NCBI GenBank assembly: GCA_030615975.1
Contig: JAUWYH010000115.1
Location: forward strand, 1 to 5,339
Direction of reading: 5' to 3'
DNA from: Candidatus Aminicenantota bacterium
Lineage (GTDB): Bacteria; Acidobacteriota; Aminicenantia; Aminicenantales; Aminicenantaceae
Length of the DNA: 5,339 nt
The notes below the pieces were generated by a model. That model worked only from the letters and a program-made list of their open reading frames with translations, had not been told where the DNA came from and ran no database searches. Both the position numbers and the translations under genes were made by a program. This document shows, one piece after another, positions 1 to 5,339 of this stretch. Numbering within the stretch: the stretch's first letter is position 1; each line of letters starts with the position of its first letter.

Positions 1-1007
1 TCATTCGCCTTATCGATAACTTCCTGGTCTCTGATAGAACCAAGAGGATATATGATGGCCGTTATCCCATTCTTAGCAGCAACCTCAACTACATCTGGAA
101 ACGGCATAAAAGCATCTGAAGCCATGACACACTCTCGAGGGCCGTATCCTCTCTTTGAATACCTAATTGCGTTTTCGGCTGCATCTATTCGACTCCTCTG
201 TCCGGAACCTATTCCATGAACTTTATCCTTTTTACCGATAACCACTGCGTTTGATCGGGTGAAGCAGGCCACAATCCAGTTAAAAATAGCTGCTTCAATC
301 TCATCTGAAGAAGGCTTTCTTTCCGATACTATATCAACCGACTCAGGCGAAGTTATCCTCGAATCAAACCTTTTTTGGATCAACAGTCCACCGCTCACTC
401 TCTTGAATTCCAATCCGCTATCCAAAGCAGGCTCATCGAGAGAGGCACCCATTTTTATGACTCGAAGCGACTTTCTCAAAGCTAAAATTTCAAGGGCTTC
501 GAGAGTGAAATCTGGAGCATATACAACTTCAACATTTCTTCGGCTTTCAACTAAAAGCTCAGCCAAAGGCTTATCAATCCTGTAATTGAAAACATTGACA
601 CTTCCAAAATTAGAAAGGGAATCGCAATTCCATGCTTTTTCAAACACCTCTTTTGGCGACTCCCCCAAAGCGACTCCGCTCGGAATCTCATGTTTAATCA
701 AGGCACAGATGAATCTATTTTGAAAAACACCTGTTAATTTCTTAACAAGCCTCTGACCTAAATCCATATCCGCGACATTGATATAACTCAATCCTTTTAT
801 TCCTTGCTTCAAGACCTTCATCGTAGCCATGTTCGGGCCTGAGGCTCCTTCCTCTTCATAAAAGGCAGCAGGATAGCCAGGATTCTCTCCATATCTCATC
901 GATAATTTTTTCTTGAAGCGTTGGTTTCTGAAATTGAGAGTCTTGGGAAACTCTTCTTTGATTTTAGTCCTGTATAACTCGCGTGTTTTTTTACCTATTT
1001 TTTCCAT
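1..1007 (-). CDS. purH: Stand-alone AICAR formyltransferase (PurH C-terminal domain only), 3' end cut by window edge
   Basis: Transfers a formyl group from 10-formyltetrahydrofolate to AICAR to give FAICAR, the penultimate step of de novo IMP synthesis, in the cytoplasm. Translated by hand, the frame stays open from ATG at 1007 to the edge (335 codons plus two bases). Recognisable PurH signatures are RYGENP (residues 38-43), the Lys-His pair of the folate/AICAR site in KHEIPSGVA (105-113), SxFGS, RSNAV (251-255), GSGQRSRIDA (267-276), ASDAFMPFPD (296-305) and GSIRDQEVI (323-331). The protein begins about 37 residues before RYGENP, so the N-terminal IMP cyclohydrolase domain of ordinary PurH (about 190 residues) is absent. 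By comparison with E. coli PurH, about 15 residues are missing off the left edge. The start overlaps the end of purO by 17 bp in another frame, implying translational coupling. Oddities are KHEIPSG where many bacteria have KHxNPCG, and PLGS where PGGS is usual. The symbol is used for the domain; full-length PurH is not present. Confidence 0.93.
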   Translation of the reverse strand, partial: MEKIGKKTRELYRTKIKEEFPKTLNFRNQRFKKKLSMRYGENPGYPAAFYEEEGASGPNMATMKVLKQGIKGLSYINVADMDLGQRLVKKLTGVFQNRFICALIKHEIPSGVALGESPKEVFEKAWNCDSLSNFGSVNVFNYRIDKPLAELLVESRRNVEVVYAPDFTLEALEILALRKSLRVIKMGASLDEPALDSGLEFKRVSGGLLIQKRFDSRITSPESVDIVSERKPSSDEIEAAIFNWIVACFTRSNAVVIGKKDKVHGIGSGQRSRIDAAENAIRYSKRGYGPRECVMASDAFMPFPDVVEVAAKNGITAIIYPLGSIRDQEVIDKAN

Positions 1008-1749
1008 CGATAGTTTTTTTCCTTTCATATTTATTGATAATGGAAACATCATATTCCCTTGATTCTATATTCGATGAAAAAATACAGGCTACAGCAACCC
1101 TGAAATCCTTGCTCCTTCCTTCAGGTCCGAGTGCCTCATACACTGATTCTGCCATATCTTTGGACTTTTTTTCATTAAGCTCTAAATCAACGGGTTCTCC
1201 TGAGAATGGGACTAAAGGATCTTTATTTTCTCCTTTGTATGTGGACATCATCTTACCCTTTCCTGCTATTAAGGAAAACTCAAAAACATCTCTTATCGAG
1301 GAGCCATCTTCACCTCTTTTAATTATGGCGAGAGCAGCTTTCTTGCTGGAAACAACACAACCACTTATCCTCGGAGTAAAGATAGGAGGATCGGGTTCAT
1401 AATCCCACCTGGATAGCGTGGAGCTTAGGATTTCTGAAGGGTCCTGAAACTGGCCCATCCCTGCCTTTATATCAAGCGTCTGTCTTCCGTTGCTGACAGC
1501 GATCCCTCGGTAAAGGCAAGCGGCGGGATAGACAAGCAATTCAATCTTTCCCTCCTTGAGGATTTCTTCATCTGTAGGCTTGGCCCAGATGATATCATCC
1601 TCTTCGACCAATTTCCTTGCCTGACTGGAAGACGACCTTCCTGTGATTGCATATATAACGATCACATTTTCCCCGGATCTGTCCTTACCTATGATTATAA
1701 TCCGTCCAGGGTATTCTCTTCGTGCTAAATTTTGAAGTCCTTTTCTCAC
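991..1749 (-). CDS. purO: PurO-type IMP cyclohydrolase
   Basis: Predicted to close the ring of FAICAR to give IMP, the last step of de novo purine synthesis, in the cytoplasm. The 252-residue product fits the PurO / IMP_cyclohyd family, known first from archaea and unrelated to the N-terminal domain of PurH. Family-like motifs are YPGR (13-16), the segment around GRSSSSQAR (37-45), SNGRQT (86-91), YEPDPPIFTPRIS (117-129) and STYKG (169-173). It is longer than the roughly 200-residue archaeal enzymes, with an added C-terminal part (about 180-252). The start is GTG at 1749: an in-frame stop lies 15 bases upstream with no ATG between, and the nearby upstream ATG (1760) is in another frame and stops after four codons. 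Only a weak GGA precedes it. It is first in an operon with the AICAR formyltransferase, and that neighbour lacks exactly the activity this family supplies. Function is inferred from motifs and context; the family match is strong. Confidence 0.88.
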   Translation of the reverse strand: MRKGLQNLARREYPGRIIIIGKDRSGENVIVIYAITGRSSSSQARKLVEEDDIIWAKPTDEEILKEGKIELLVYPAACLYRGIAVSNGRQTLDIKAGMGQFQDPSEILSSTLSRWDYEPDPPIFTPRISGCVVSSKKAALAIIKRGEDGSSIRDVFEFSLIAGKGKMMSTYKGENKDPLVPFSGEPVDLELNEKKSKDMAESVYEALGPEGRSKDFRVAVACIFSSNIESREYDVSIINKYERKKTIDGKNR

Positions 1750-1758
1750 TGTATTTCC

Positions 1759-1788
1759 ATTTTAATCTAATTGTTGGTTTTCTAACAA
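1759..1788 (-). promoter_or_regulatory. Candidate sigma70-like promoter of the purO-purH operon
   Basis: Read on the minus strand, TTGTTA (1788-1783) lies 18 bp before TAAAAT (1764-1759), matching the -35 at 4 of 6 and the -10 at 5 of 6 positions. Transcription would begin around 1752, within about three bases of the GTG start codon at 1749, so the message would be nearly leaderless. This agrees with the poor ribosome binding site. A second -10-like TATAAA lies farther upstream with a worse -35, so the assignment is tentative. Confidence 0.4.
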
Positions 1789-2055
1789 GATTACATGCTG
1801 AAAGAAAATTTATTTATAATCACCTCACTTTAGTACAAAGCCTAATTAATATTTCTATAGATAACACAGGAGATATTTTGAAGTCAAAATAATAAAGGGA
1901 TGTTCCTGGGACAATGCCAAATTTTAGCAATACATATTGATTGAATTTTTGATATTAATCGGAGAAGATGAAGTGAAGGGTAGTACTCTTGGAAACGTTC
2001 CCATTTACTTGTCTTCCGCCATCTTTTCAGATAGAATCTCCTTCCATGATTAAAA

Positions 2056-2060
2056 AGAGG
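2056..2060 (+). promoter_or_regulatory. Ribosome binding site of the LOG-family gene
   Basis: AGAGG, within AAAGAGGTGG, lies five bases before ATG at 2066. It argues for that ATG over the GTG at 2060, which overlaps the binding site itself. This places the start two codons inside the longest open frame. Confidence 0.75.
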
Positions 2061-2065
2061 TGGTT

Positions 2066-2797
2066 ATGAAAAAAGCAGAATTACCAAAGAAAGCATATAA
2101 AAACTTAGAATTCTTAAGCTCTACTGACGCCCGCACTGTTAGGATTTTGAGTGAGTATTTAGAGCCATTGACAAGGCTAAGGCAACAAAAAGTGAACAAT
2201 ACTGTTCTTTTTCTGGGATCATCAAAAGCAAATCCTGAAGAGAAAAACTCAAAACTATCAAAATATTATTGGGAAGCTGAGGAATTGGCTTATTACTTGG
2301 CTAAATGGGCTATAAAATTGAAACCCAAGGGCAAAAACTTTGTCATCTGTACAGGAGGTGGGCCTGGCATCATGGAAGCGGCTAACCGGGGAGTTTTTCG
2401 AGCAGGAGGCAAATCCATCGGAATGAACATTTCTCTTCCCTTGGAACAAGCCCCAAACCCATATGTCCCGCCAGAACTTTCTTTTGTCTTCCACTATTTT
2501 TTCATGCGAAAATTCTGGTTAGTATATAAGGCAAAAGCTGTTGTGGCCTTCCCTGGAGGTTTTGGGACCTTAGATGAAACCCTTGAAATGTTAACCTTGA
2601 TTCAAACAGAAAAAATCCGTAAAGACCATATCACCATCCTTCTTTATGGAGAAGAATATTGGCGAGAGGTTATTAATTTTGAAGCTCTTTTAAAATACAA
2701 AACAATCAATCCCGAAGACCTTCAGCTTTATTCCTATTGTTCCAATCCAAAGGAGGCTTTTTCTTTTCTAAAAAAGAAACTTGTCAAATTTCTCTAG
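2066..2797 (+). CDS. LOG-family nucleotide 5'-monophosphate phosphoribohydrolase (lysine-decarboxylase-like fold)
   Basis: The 243-residue cytoplasmic protein belongs to the LOG / Rossmann-like nucleotide hydrolase family. Members cleave the N-glycosidic bond of nucleoside 5'-monophosphates (cytokinin ribotides, AMP, GMP and others) to release base and ribose 5-phosphate. Hallmarks are the first beta strand TVLFLGSS (46-53), GGGPGIMEAANRG (97-109), MRK (147-149) and PGGFGTLDE (163-171), whose glycines and final Glu form the PGGxGTxxE signature. The N-terminal extension of about 45 residues before the core and the spacing resemble the longer bacterial subgroup (COG1611-like) rather than the roughly 190-residue plant-type LOG. 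Many of these proteins are misnamed lysine decarboxylases. It is divergent from the purine operon, so a role in purine nucleotide turnover is possible, but substrate specificity cannot be read from sequence. Its TAG stop shares bases with the stop of the convergent VanZ-like gene. Confidence 0.9.
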   Translation: MKKAELPKKAYKNLEFLSSTDARTVRILSEYLEPLTRLRQQKVNNTVLFLGSSKANPEEKNSKLSKYYWEAEELAYYLAKWAIKLKPKGKNFVICTGGGPGIMEAANRGVFRAGGKSIGMNISLPLEQAPNPYVPPELSFVFHYFFMRKFWLVYKAKAVVAFPGGFGTLDETLEMLTLIQTEKIRKDHITILLYGEEYWREVINFEALLKYKTINPEDLQLYSYCSNPKEAFSFLKKKLVKFL

Positions 2798-3162
2798 ATA
2801 TTTACTCTTCGAGATAAATACAAATAGACGAAAAGGCCAATAATGATTCCAACTCCATCGGCGATAATATCCAGAATCTCAAAACGGCGTTGAGGGACAA
2901 AGTATTGATGGACTTCATCCAAAATCCCAAGGAGAATGCCGGAAAATATTGTTATCAAACATTTTGCCTTTAGAGAAGATTTCAAACTTTTGAAATAGCC
3001 GAGGGAAAGAAGAAAAGCCAAGACAGCAAATTCTAAGCAATGAATGCCTTTATCAAAGAAAGGGATGTTTATACTAATTCCGGAAGAAGTAGAAGAAACA
3101 AAGAAAATCAGGATATAATATAAGATGGCAGGTGCAAAATAAAGGAAATTTTTAATTTTCAT
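2794..3162 (-). CDS. VanZ-like integral membrane protein
   Basis: A 122-residue protein with about four hydrophobic segments (roughly 6-24, 43-58, 68-84 and 98-116). It carries the charged signature of the VanZ-like family: DKxxHxxEF (37-45), a DExxQxFVPxR stretch (82-92) and DxxAD (98-102). The family is named for VanZ of the teicoplanin resistance cluster, but most members lie outside resistance loci and have no established biochemical role, so no resistance function should be inferred. ATG at 3162 is preferred over the adjoining upstream TTG at 3165. There is no clear ribosome binding site, only a GGA about 14 bases upstream. The gene is divergent from rlpA with 36 bp between starts and convergent with the LOG gene with a 4-bp overlap. 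A -10-like TAGAAT lies about 25 bases before the ATG. Confidence 0.85.
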   Translation of the reverse strand: MKIKNFLYFAPAILYYILIFFVSSTSSGISINIPFFDKGIHCLEFAVLAFLLSLGYFKSLKSSLKAKCLITIFSGILLGILDEVHQYFVPQRRFEILDIIADGVGIIIGLFVYLYLSRRVNI

Positions 3163-3198
3163 CAAAAATTTTTTCCGAATAAACTCTATTCTATAAAA

Positions 3199-3837
3199 AT
3201 GGTTGAAAATTTTTCAAGAATAAAAAAAACATTTTATCTTTTATTTTTAATTATCTTTTTGGCCGCATGTGCTAGGATAAAATATTTTCCCCCTGAAAAT
3301 GTCCAGACTGGCCTTGCTTCCTGGTATGGGCCTGGATTCCATGGAAAAACTACCTCGAGCAGAGAAATCTATAACATGTATGATATGACAGCAGCTCACA
3401 GAAACCTTCCCTTTGAAACATATGTCATGGTCACAAACCTGAACAACGGAAAATCCATTATTGTCAGAATCAATGACCGGGGACCGTTTATAAAAGGAAG
3501 AATAATCGACCTTTCCTATGCTGCAGCCAAAATGCTGGACATGATAGGCGAAGGGGTGGTTCGTGTGAAAATTGAAGTGCTTCGGGATGTATCGCCAAAA
3601 AAATCAGAACAAAAATTCTCTGTACAGGTGGGCGCTTTTATTTTCAAGAAAAATGCTTTAGCTCTCAAGAAAAAACTGCAAAAGAAATATAAGGGAGTTT
3701 ACATATCCATATTTGAAACACCATATCAGACATATTACAGAGTAAGAATTAAAGCTCGCAGCTTAGAATCTGCACAAAAAATCGGGAGAAAGCTTATCAG
3801 AGATGGATATACAGTTCTTCTGATCGAAGGTCAGTAG
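3199..3837 (+). CDS. rlpA: RlpA-like septal lipoprotein (DPBB plus SPOR), probable lytic transglycosylase
   Basis: A 212-residue lipoprotein. A basic N-terminus and hydrophobic stretch lead to the lipobox LAAC, with lipidated Cys24 predicted. A double-psi beta-barrel domain spans about 37-128: GLASWYG (38-44), TAAH (64-67), RINDRGPF (90-97) and RIIDLS (101-106). A SPOR domain (about 139-211, starting FSVQVGAF) binds glycan denuded of stem peptides at division septa. RlpA of Pseudomonas cleaves such naked glycan strands. The Glu/His pair expected for catalysis is present as Glu56 and His67, eleven residues apart, but the usual NG before the Glu is replaced (TTSSRE), and the Asp often found three residues after the Glu is Asn59. 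Activity is therefore likely but not certain. The start at ATG 3199 is supported by the complete signal peptide; no Shine-Dalgarno sequence precedes it. It is probably outer-membrane anchored in the periplasm. Confidence 0.92.
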   Translation: MVENFSRIKKTFYLLFLIIFLAACARIKYFPPENVQTGLASWYGPGFHGKTTSSREIYNMYDMTAAHRNLPFETYVMVTNLNNGKSIIVRINDRGPFIKGRIIDLSYAAAKMLDMIGEGVVRVKIEVLRDVSPKKSEQKFSVQVGAFIFKKNALALKKKLQKKYKGVYISIFETPYQTYYRVRIKARSLESAQKIGRKLIRDGYTVLLIEGQ

Positions 3838-3864
3838 AAAAGGAGATAATTTTCTTTTTTTTTT
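3836..3864 (+). terminator. Possible weak intrinsic terminator after rlpA
   Basis: AGAAAA (3836-3841) can pair with TTTTCT (3850-3855) around an eight-base loop, and is followed by an uninterrupted run of T to 3864. The stem has only one G-C pair and overlaps the rlpA stop codon, so it is weak. The T-run and the convergent gene starting its end at 3866 make termination here plausible. Confidence 0.35.
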
Positions 3865-3865
3865 A

Positions 3866-4918
3866 TTATTTTCTTTTATAAAGATAGGCTAAAGGTTTCT
3901 TTTTGTTTTCTTTTCCATCATGCACAGCAAATTTTCTGCCGCTCCACAGGGAAGCTCCTCCATACTCTCCCTTTTTATTAATGGCATAAAAACTGAGGCC
4001 AAATCGGGGAAGACCGTCTTTGTTTAAAAGGCGAGGGAGAAGCTTCGATTTCTGAGCAATTCTTTCCAAAGCCCTGAGACAAGCCTCTTCTGGAGAAAAG
4101 CCTCTTCTCATAAAATCGACTGCCTGGTAGCTTCCGCAATTAAGAATATTGGCCTCCCCTCTTCCCGTTGAACCTGCTGCTCCAACATCATTATCCACAT
4201 AGAGACCGGCGCCGATTATAGGCGAGTCCCCTACTCTACCTGGAATCTTGTAGAAGAAGCCGCTGGTTGTGGTTACCGCTGCGAGATCCCCTTTGGCATT
4301 GATAGCAATGCAGTTTATTGTTCCATGGGTGCTGATATATGATTGTAATTCTGGCTCAAGCTCTTCAGATTTTGGAGGATACCAGAAATCTCTGTCTGAA
4401 AGCATTTCTTTTCGTCGAAGCCATATTTTTCTTGACCTATCAGTCAACAGTTTTTCTTCTTTAAAACCATGAGCCTTGGCAAATCTTAAAGCTCCCTTAC
4501 CTACAAGGAGAGCATGATCGGTGCGTTCCAAAACAAGTTTGGCCACTTTAGAGGGGTTTTTTATATTTCTCAAACTGGCCACTGCTCCCCCATTATGGGT
4601 GGGACCATGCATAACTGAAGCATCAAGTTCGACAACTCCTTCCTCATTTGGAAGGCCTCCATACCCAACGGATATATCATTCGGATCATTTTCGATGATA
4701 TTGACACCGGCAATAACGGCGTCCAACGGGTCTTTTCCTTCCCTGAGGAGCTCCATAGCCTTCTCTGTAGCTCTTATTCCGTTTCCGCTGGCTACTACTC
4801 GCATCCTTCCAGCAGTTTCTTCTCCTCTTATTAAGTTTTTCCCTCCAGTCAGCATTGCGGCTAAACTTATACCCATTCCCGTTTTAAAGAAATCTCTTCT
4901 CGAATATTTATCTTTCAT
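3866..4918 (-). CDS. Tat-exported N(4)-(beta-N-acetylglucosaminyl)-L-asparaginase family hydrolase (Ntn type)
   Basis: A 350-residue member of the asparaginase 2 / glycosylasparaginase family. These enzymes self-cleave before a threonine that becomes the N-terminal nucleophile and then hydrolyse beta-aspartyl or N-glycosyl-asparagine bonds. The N-terminus has a twin-arginine signal, SRRDFFK (6-12), followed by a hydrophobic stretch (about 14-24), so export of the folded protein to the periplasm is predicted. Core motifs are VGYGGLPNEEG (84-94), the autocleavage site HGTI with nucleophile Thr200, TTTSG (216-220), IPGRVGDSPIIGAG (225-238) and AAGSTGRGE (247-255). Cleavage would give a beta chain of about 151 residues. 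ATG 4918 has a strong ribosome binding site. The substrate is uncertain: glycosylasparagine from scavenged glycoproteins or isoaspartyl peptides are the known options. It is divergent from the MFS transporter gene, 148 bp away; a link to uptake is speculative. Confidence 0.9.
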   Translation of the reverse strand: MKDKYSRRDFFKTGMGISLAAMLTGGKNLIRGEETAGRMRVVASGNGIRATEKAMELLREGKDPLDAVIAGVNIIENDPNDISVGYGGLPNEEGVVELDASVMHGPTHNGGAVASLRNIKNPSKVAKLVLERTDHALLVGKGALRFAKAHGFKEEKLLTDRSRKIWLRRKEMLSDRDFWYPPKSEELEPELQSYISTHGTINCIAINAKGDLAAVTTTSGFFYKIPGRVGDSPIIGAGLYVDNDVGAAGSTGRGEANILNCGSYQAVDFMRRGFSPEEACLRALERIAQKSKLLPRLLNKDGLPRFGLSFYAINKKGEYGGASLWSGRKFAVHDGKENKKKPLAYLYKRK

Positions 4919-4922
4919 CTTA

Positions 4923-4928
4923 CCTCCT
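4923..4928 (-). promoter_or_regulatory. Strong ribosome binding site of the asparaginase-family gene
   Basis: On the minus strand AGGAGG (4928-4923) precedes ATG at 4918 by four bases. It is the best Shine-Dalgarno match in the window and fixes the start that gives a complete Tat signal peptide. Confidence 0.85.
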
Positions 4929-5018
4929 TTTTTTTCTCCTGCTGCTTTTTCATTTTTTTAACTTACTCAATTTGTTAAAGAGAAGCAATACATTTTATTA
5001 CAGAAAAAGATATCCAAA

Positions 5019-5047
5019 TTGACAATAGACAAGATGTTTAGTATAAA
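5019..5047 (+). promoter_or_regulatory. Near-consensus sigma70 promoter of the MFS gene
   Basis: A perfect -35 TTGACA (5019-5024) is followed after exactly 17 bp by TATAAA (5042-5047), one mismatch from the -10 consensus. Transcription should start near 5054, giving a leader of about 13 bases before ATG 5067. No Shine-Dalgarno sequence fits in it. Confidence 0.75.
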
Positions 5048-5066
5048 TCCTTTTCCTCACTGATAC

Positions 5067-5339
5067 ATGAAAAGAAAAGTTCTATTCTCCGCCTCTATCT
5101 TTCATGCCCTCAATGATGCAGCCACGGTCACTGTCCCTATGATTTTTCCTCTTCTATACAGTCAACAATTCATCATCACCAAATATTTCCATATCGGCAT
5201 TCTCTCTAACCTCGGACTATTAATGACTTTCTTCTTCCAGATTATAATCGCCAATGTTTCCCATAAATTTGAATACAAATACATGCTCTGCTTAAGTATT
5301 GTGGGCATCTCCCTCTCCCTATTTCTGGTTACTTTTTCC
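5067..5339 (+). CDS. Major facilitator superfamily transporter, N-terminal fragment cut by window edge
   Basis: The frame is open from ATG 5067 to the right edge (91 codons). The product begins MKRKVLFSASIFHALNDAAT and continues with strongly hydrophobic segments at about 5-30, 42-63 and 75-91, separated by short loops with positive charge (SHKFEYKYM, about 66-74). The H-x-x-N-D motif in the first membrane helix (13-17) and the layout recall the fosmidomycin-resistance-like branch of MFS permeases, but the fragment is too short to assign a substrate. It is an inner-membrane protein read from a near-consensus promoter with an unusually short leader and no ribosome binding site. Its sense strand is rich in C-ending codons (ATC, TTC, CTC, TCC), somewhat unlike the A/T-ending codons of rlpA; this could be hydrophobic composition or a different origin. 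Confidence 0.75.
   Translation, partial: MKRKVLFSASIFHALNDAATVTVPMIFPLLYSQQFIITKYFHIGILSNLGLLMTFFFQIIIANVSHKFEYKYMLCLSIVGISLSLFLVTFS

Larger units (their letters stand above)
1750..2065. other. Intergenic region between divergent purO and LOG genes
   Basis: These 316 bases are AT-rich and hold no recognisable gene; the open frames I read are at most about 38 codons, without a good start signal. The region should contain promoters for both flanking genes. One candidate is visible near purO, and none is convincing for the LOG gene. Two adjacent imperfect dyads lie at 1901-1913 (TGTTCC-T-GGGACA) and 1915-1929 (TGCCAAA-T-TTTAGCA), each with one mismatched pair. They could be operator half-sites but match no regulator I know. 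No riboswitch fold was recognised; in particular I did not see a purine riboswitch. Confidence 0.6.

Noticed and set aside
983..1402. 139-codon open frame on the plus strand
   Set aside because: It lies entirely antisense to purO, which has clear family motifs; the translation resembles no known protein.
1937..2053. Open frame of about 38 codons upstream of the LOG gene, from TTG to TAA 12 bases before its ATG
   Set aside because: There is no ATG start, no ribosome binding site and no recognisable similarity; the length is within chance for this composition.
1750..2065. Purine riboswitch or other structured leader in the purO upstream region
   Set aside because: No conserved core or three-helix arrangement was recognised by eye, and the candidate promoter leaves almost no leader.
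2760..2779. Eight-bp A/T-rich hairpin near the end of the LOG gene, considered as a terminator
   Set aside because: It has one G-C pair, lies within coding sequence for a Lys/Phe-rich tail and has no T-run after it on either strand.
2794..3162. Glycopeptide resistance function for the VanZ-like gene
   Set aside because: Only the family signature is present. No van cluster genes are nearby, and most VanZ-like proteins have no link to resistance.
4521..4961. 146-codon open frame on the plus strand
   Set aside because: It is a shadow of the asparaginase gene, whose opposite frame carries the Tat signal and catalytic motifs.

Overview
The window holds seven protein-coding genes on alternating strands, packed tightly, with AT-rich intergenic DNA. 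No RNA genes, insertion sequences, CRISPR arrays or long repeats were seen. A lipobox-bearing RlpA, a Tat-exported hydrolase and standard sigma70-like promoters suggest a diderm bacterium of low to moderate GC, perhaps from a poorly cultured phylum. Nothing in the window settles the taxonomy. The archaeal-style IMP cyclohydrolase is unusual for a bacterium, but that family does occur in scattered bacteria.

Left part (1-1749, minus strand): an operon for the last two steps of de novo purine synthesis. A PurO-type IMP cyclohydrolase (GTG start at 1749) overlaps by 17 bp a stand-alone AICAR formyltransferase. The latter corresponds only to the C-terminal half of the usual bifunctional PurH and runs off the left edge. 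Together the pair would replace one bifunctional PurH. This is the most interesting content of the window.

Middle part: 316 bp without a gene (1750-2065), holding a candidate purO promoter and two imperfect dyads. It is followed by a LOG-family nucleotide hydrolase (2066-2797, plus). That gene converges on a VanZ-like membrane protein (2794-3162, minus), and the two stop codons share the bases CTAG. VanZ is divergent, with only 36 bp between starts, from an RlpA-like septal lipoprotein carrying DPBB and SPOR domains (3199-3837, plus).

Right part: a Tat-exported N-terminal-nucleophile asparaginase of the glycosylasparaginase/isoaspartyl peptidase family (3866-4918, minus). It is divergent from the start of a major facilitator transporter (5067 to the right edge, plus), which sits behind a near-consensus sigma70 promoter. 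Several starts (purO, rlpA, MFS) lack a Shine-Dalgarno sequence and have promoter-like boxes so close that the transcripts would be leaderless or nearly so. The LOG and asparaginase genes have good ribosome binding sites. Apart from the purine pair, the neighbours show no evident shared pathway. I see no convincing new multi-gene system; the split purine module is the best candidate for follow-up.
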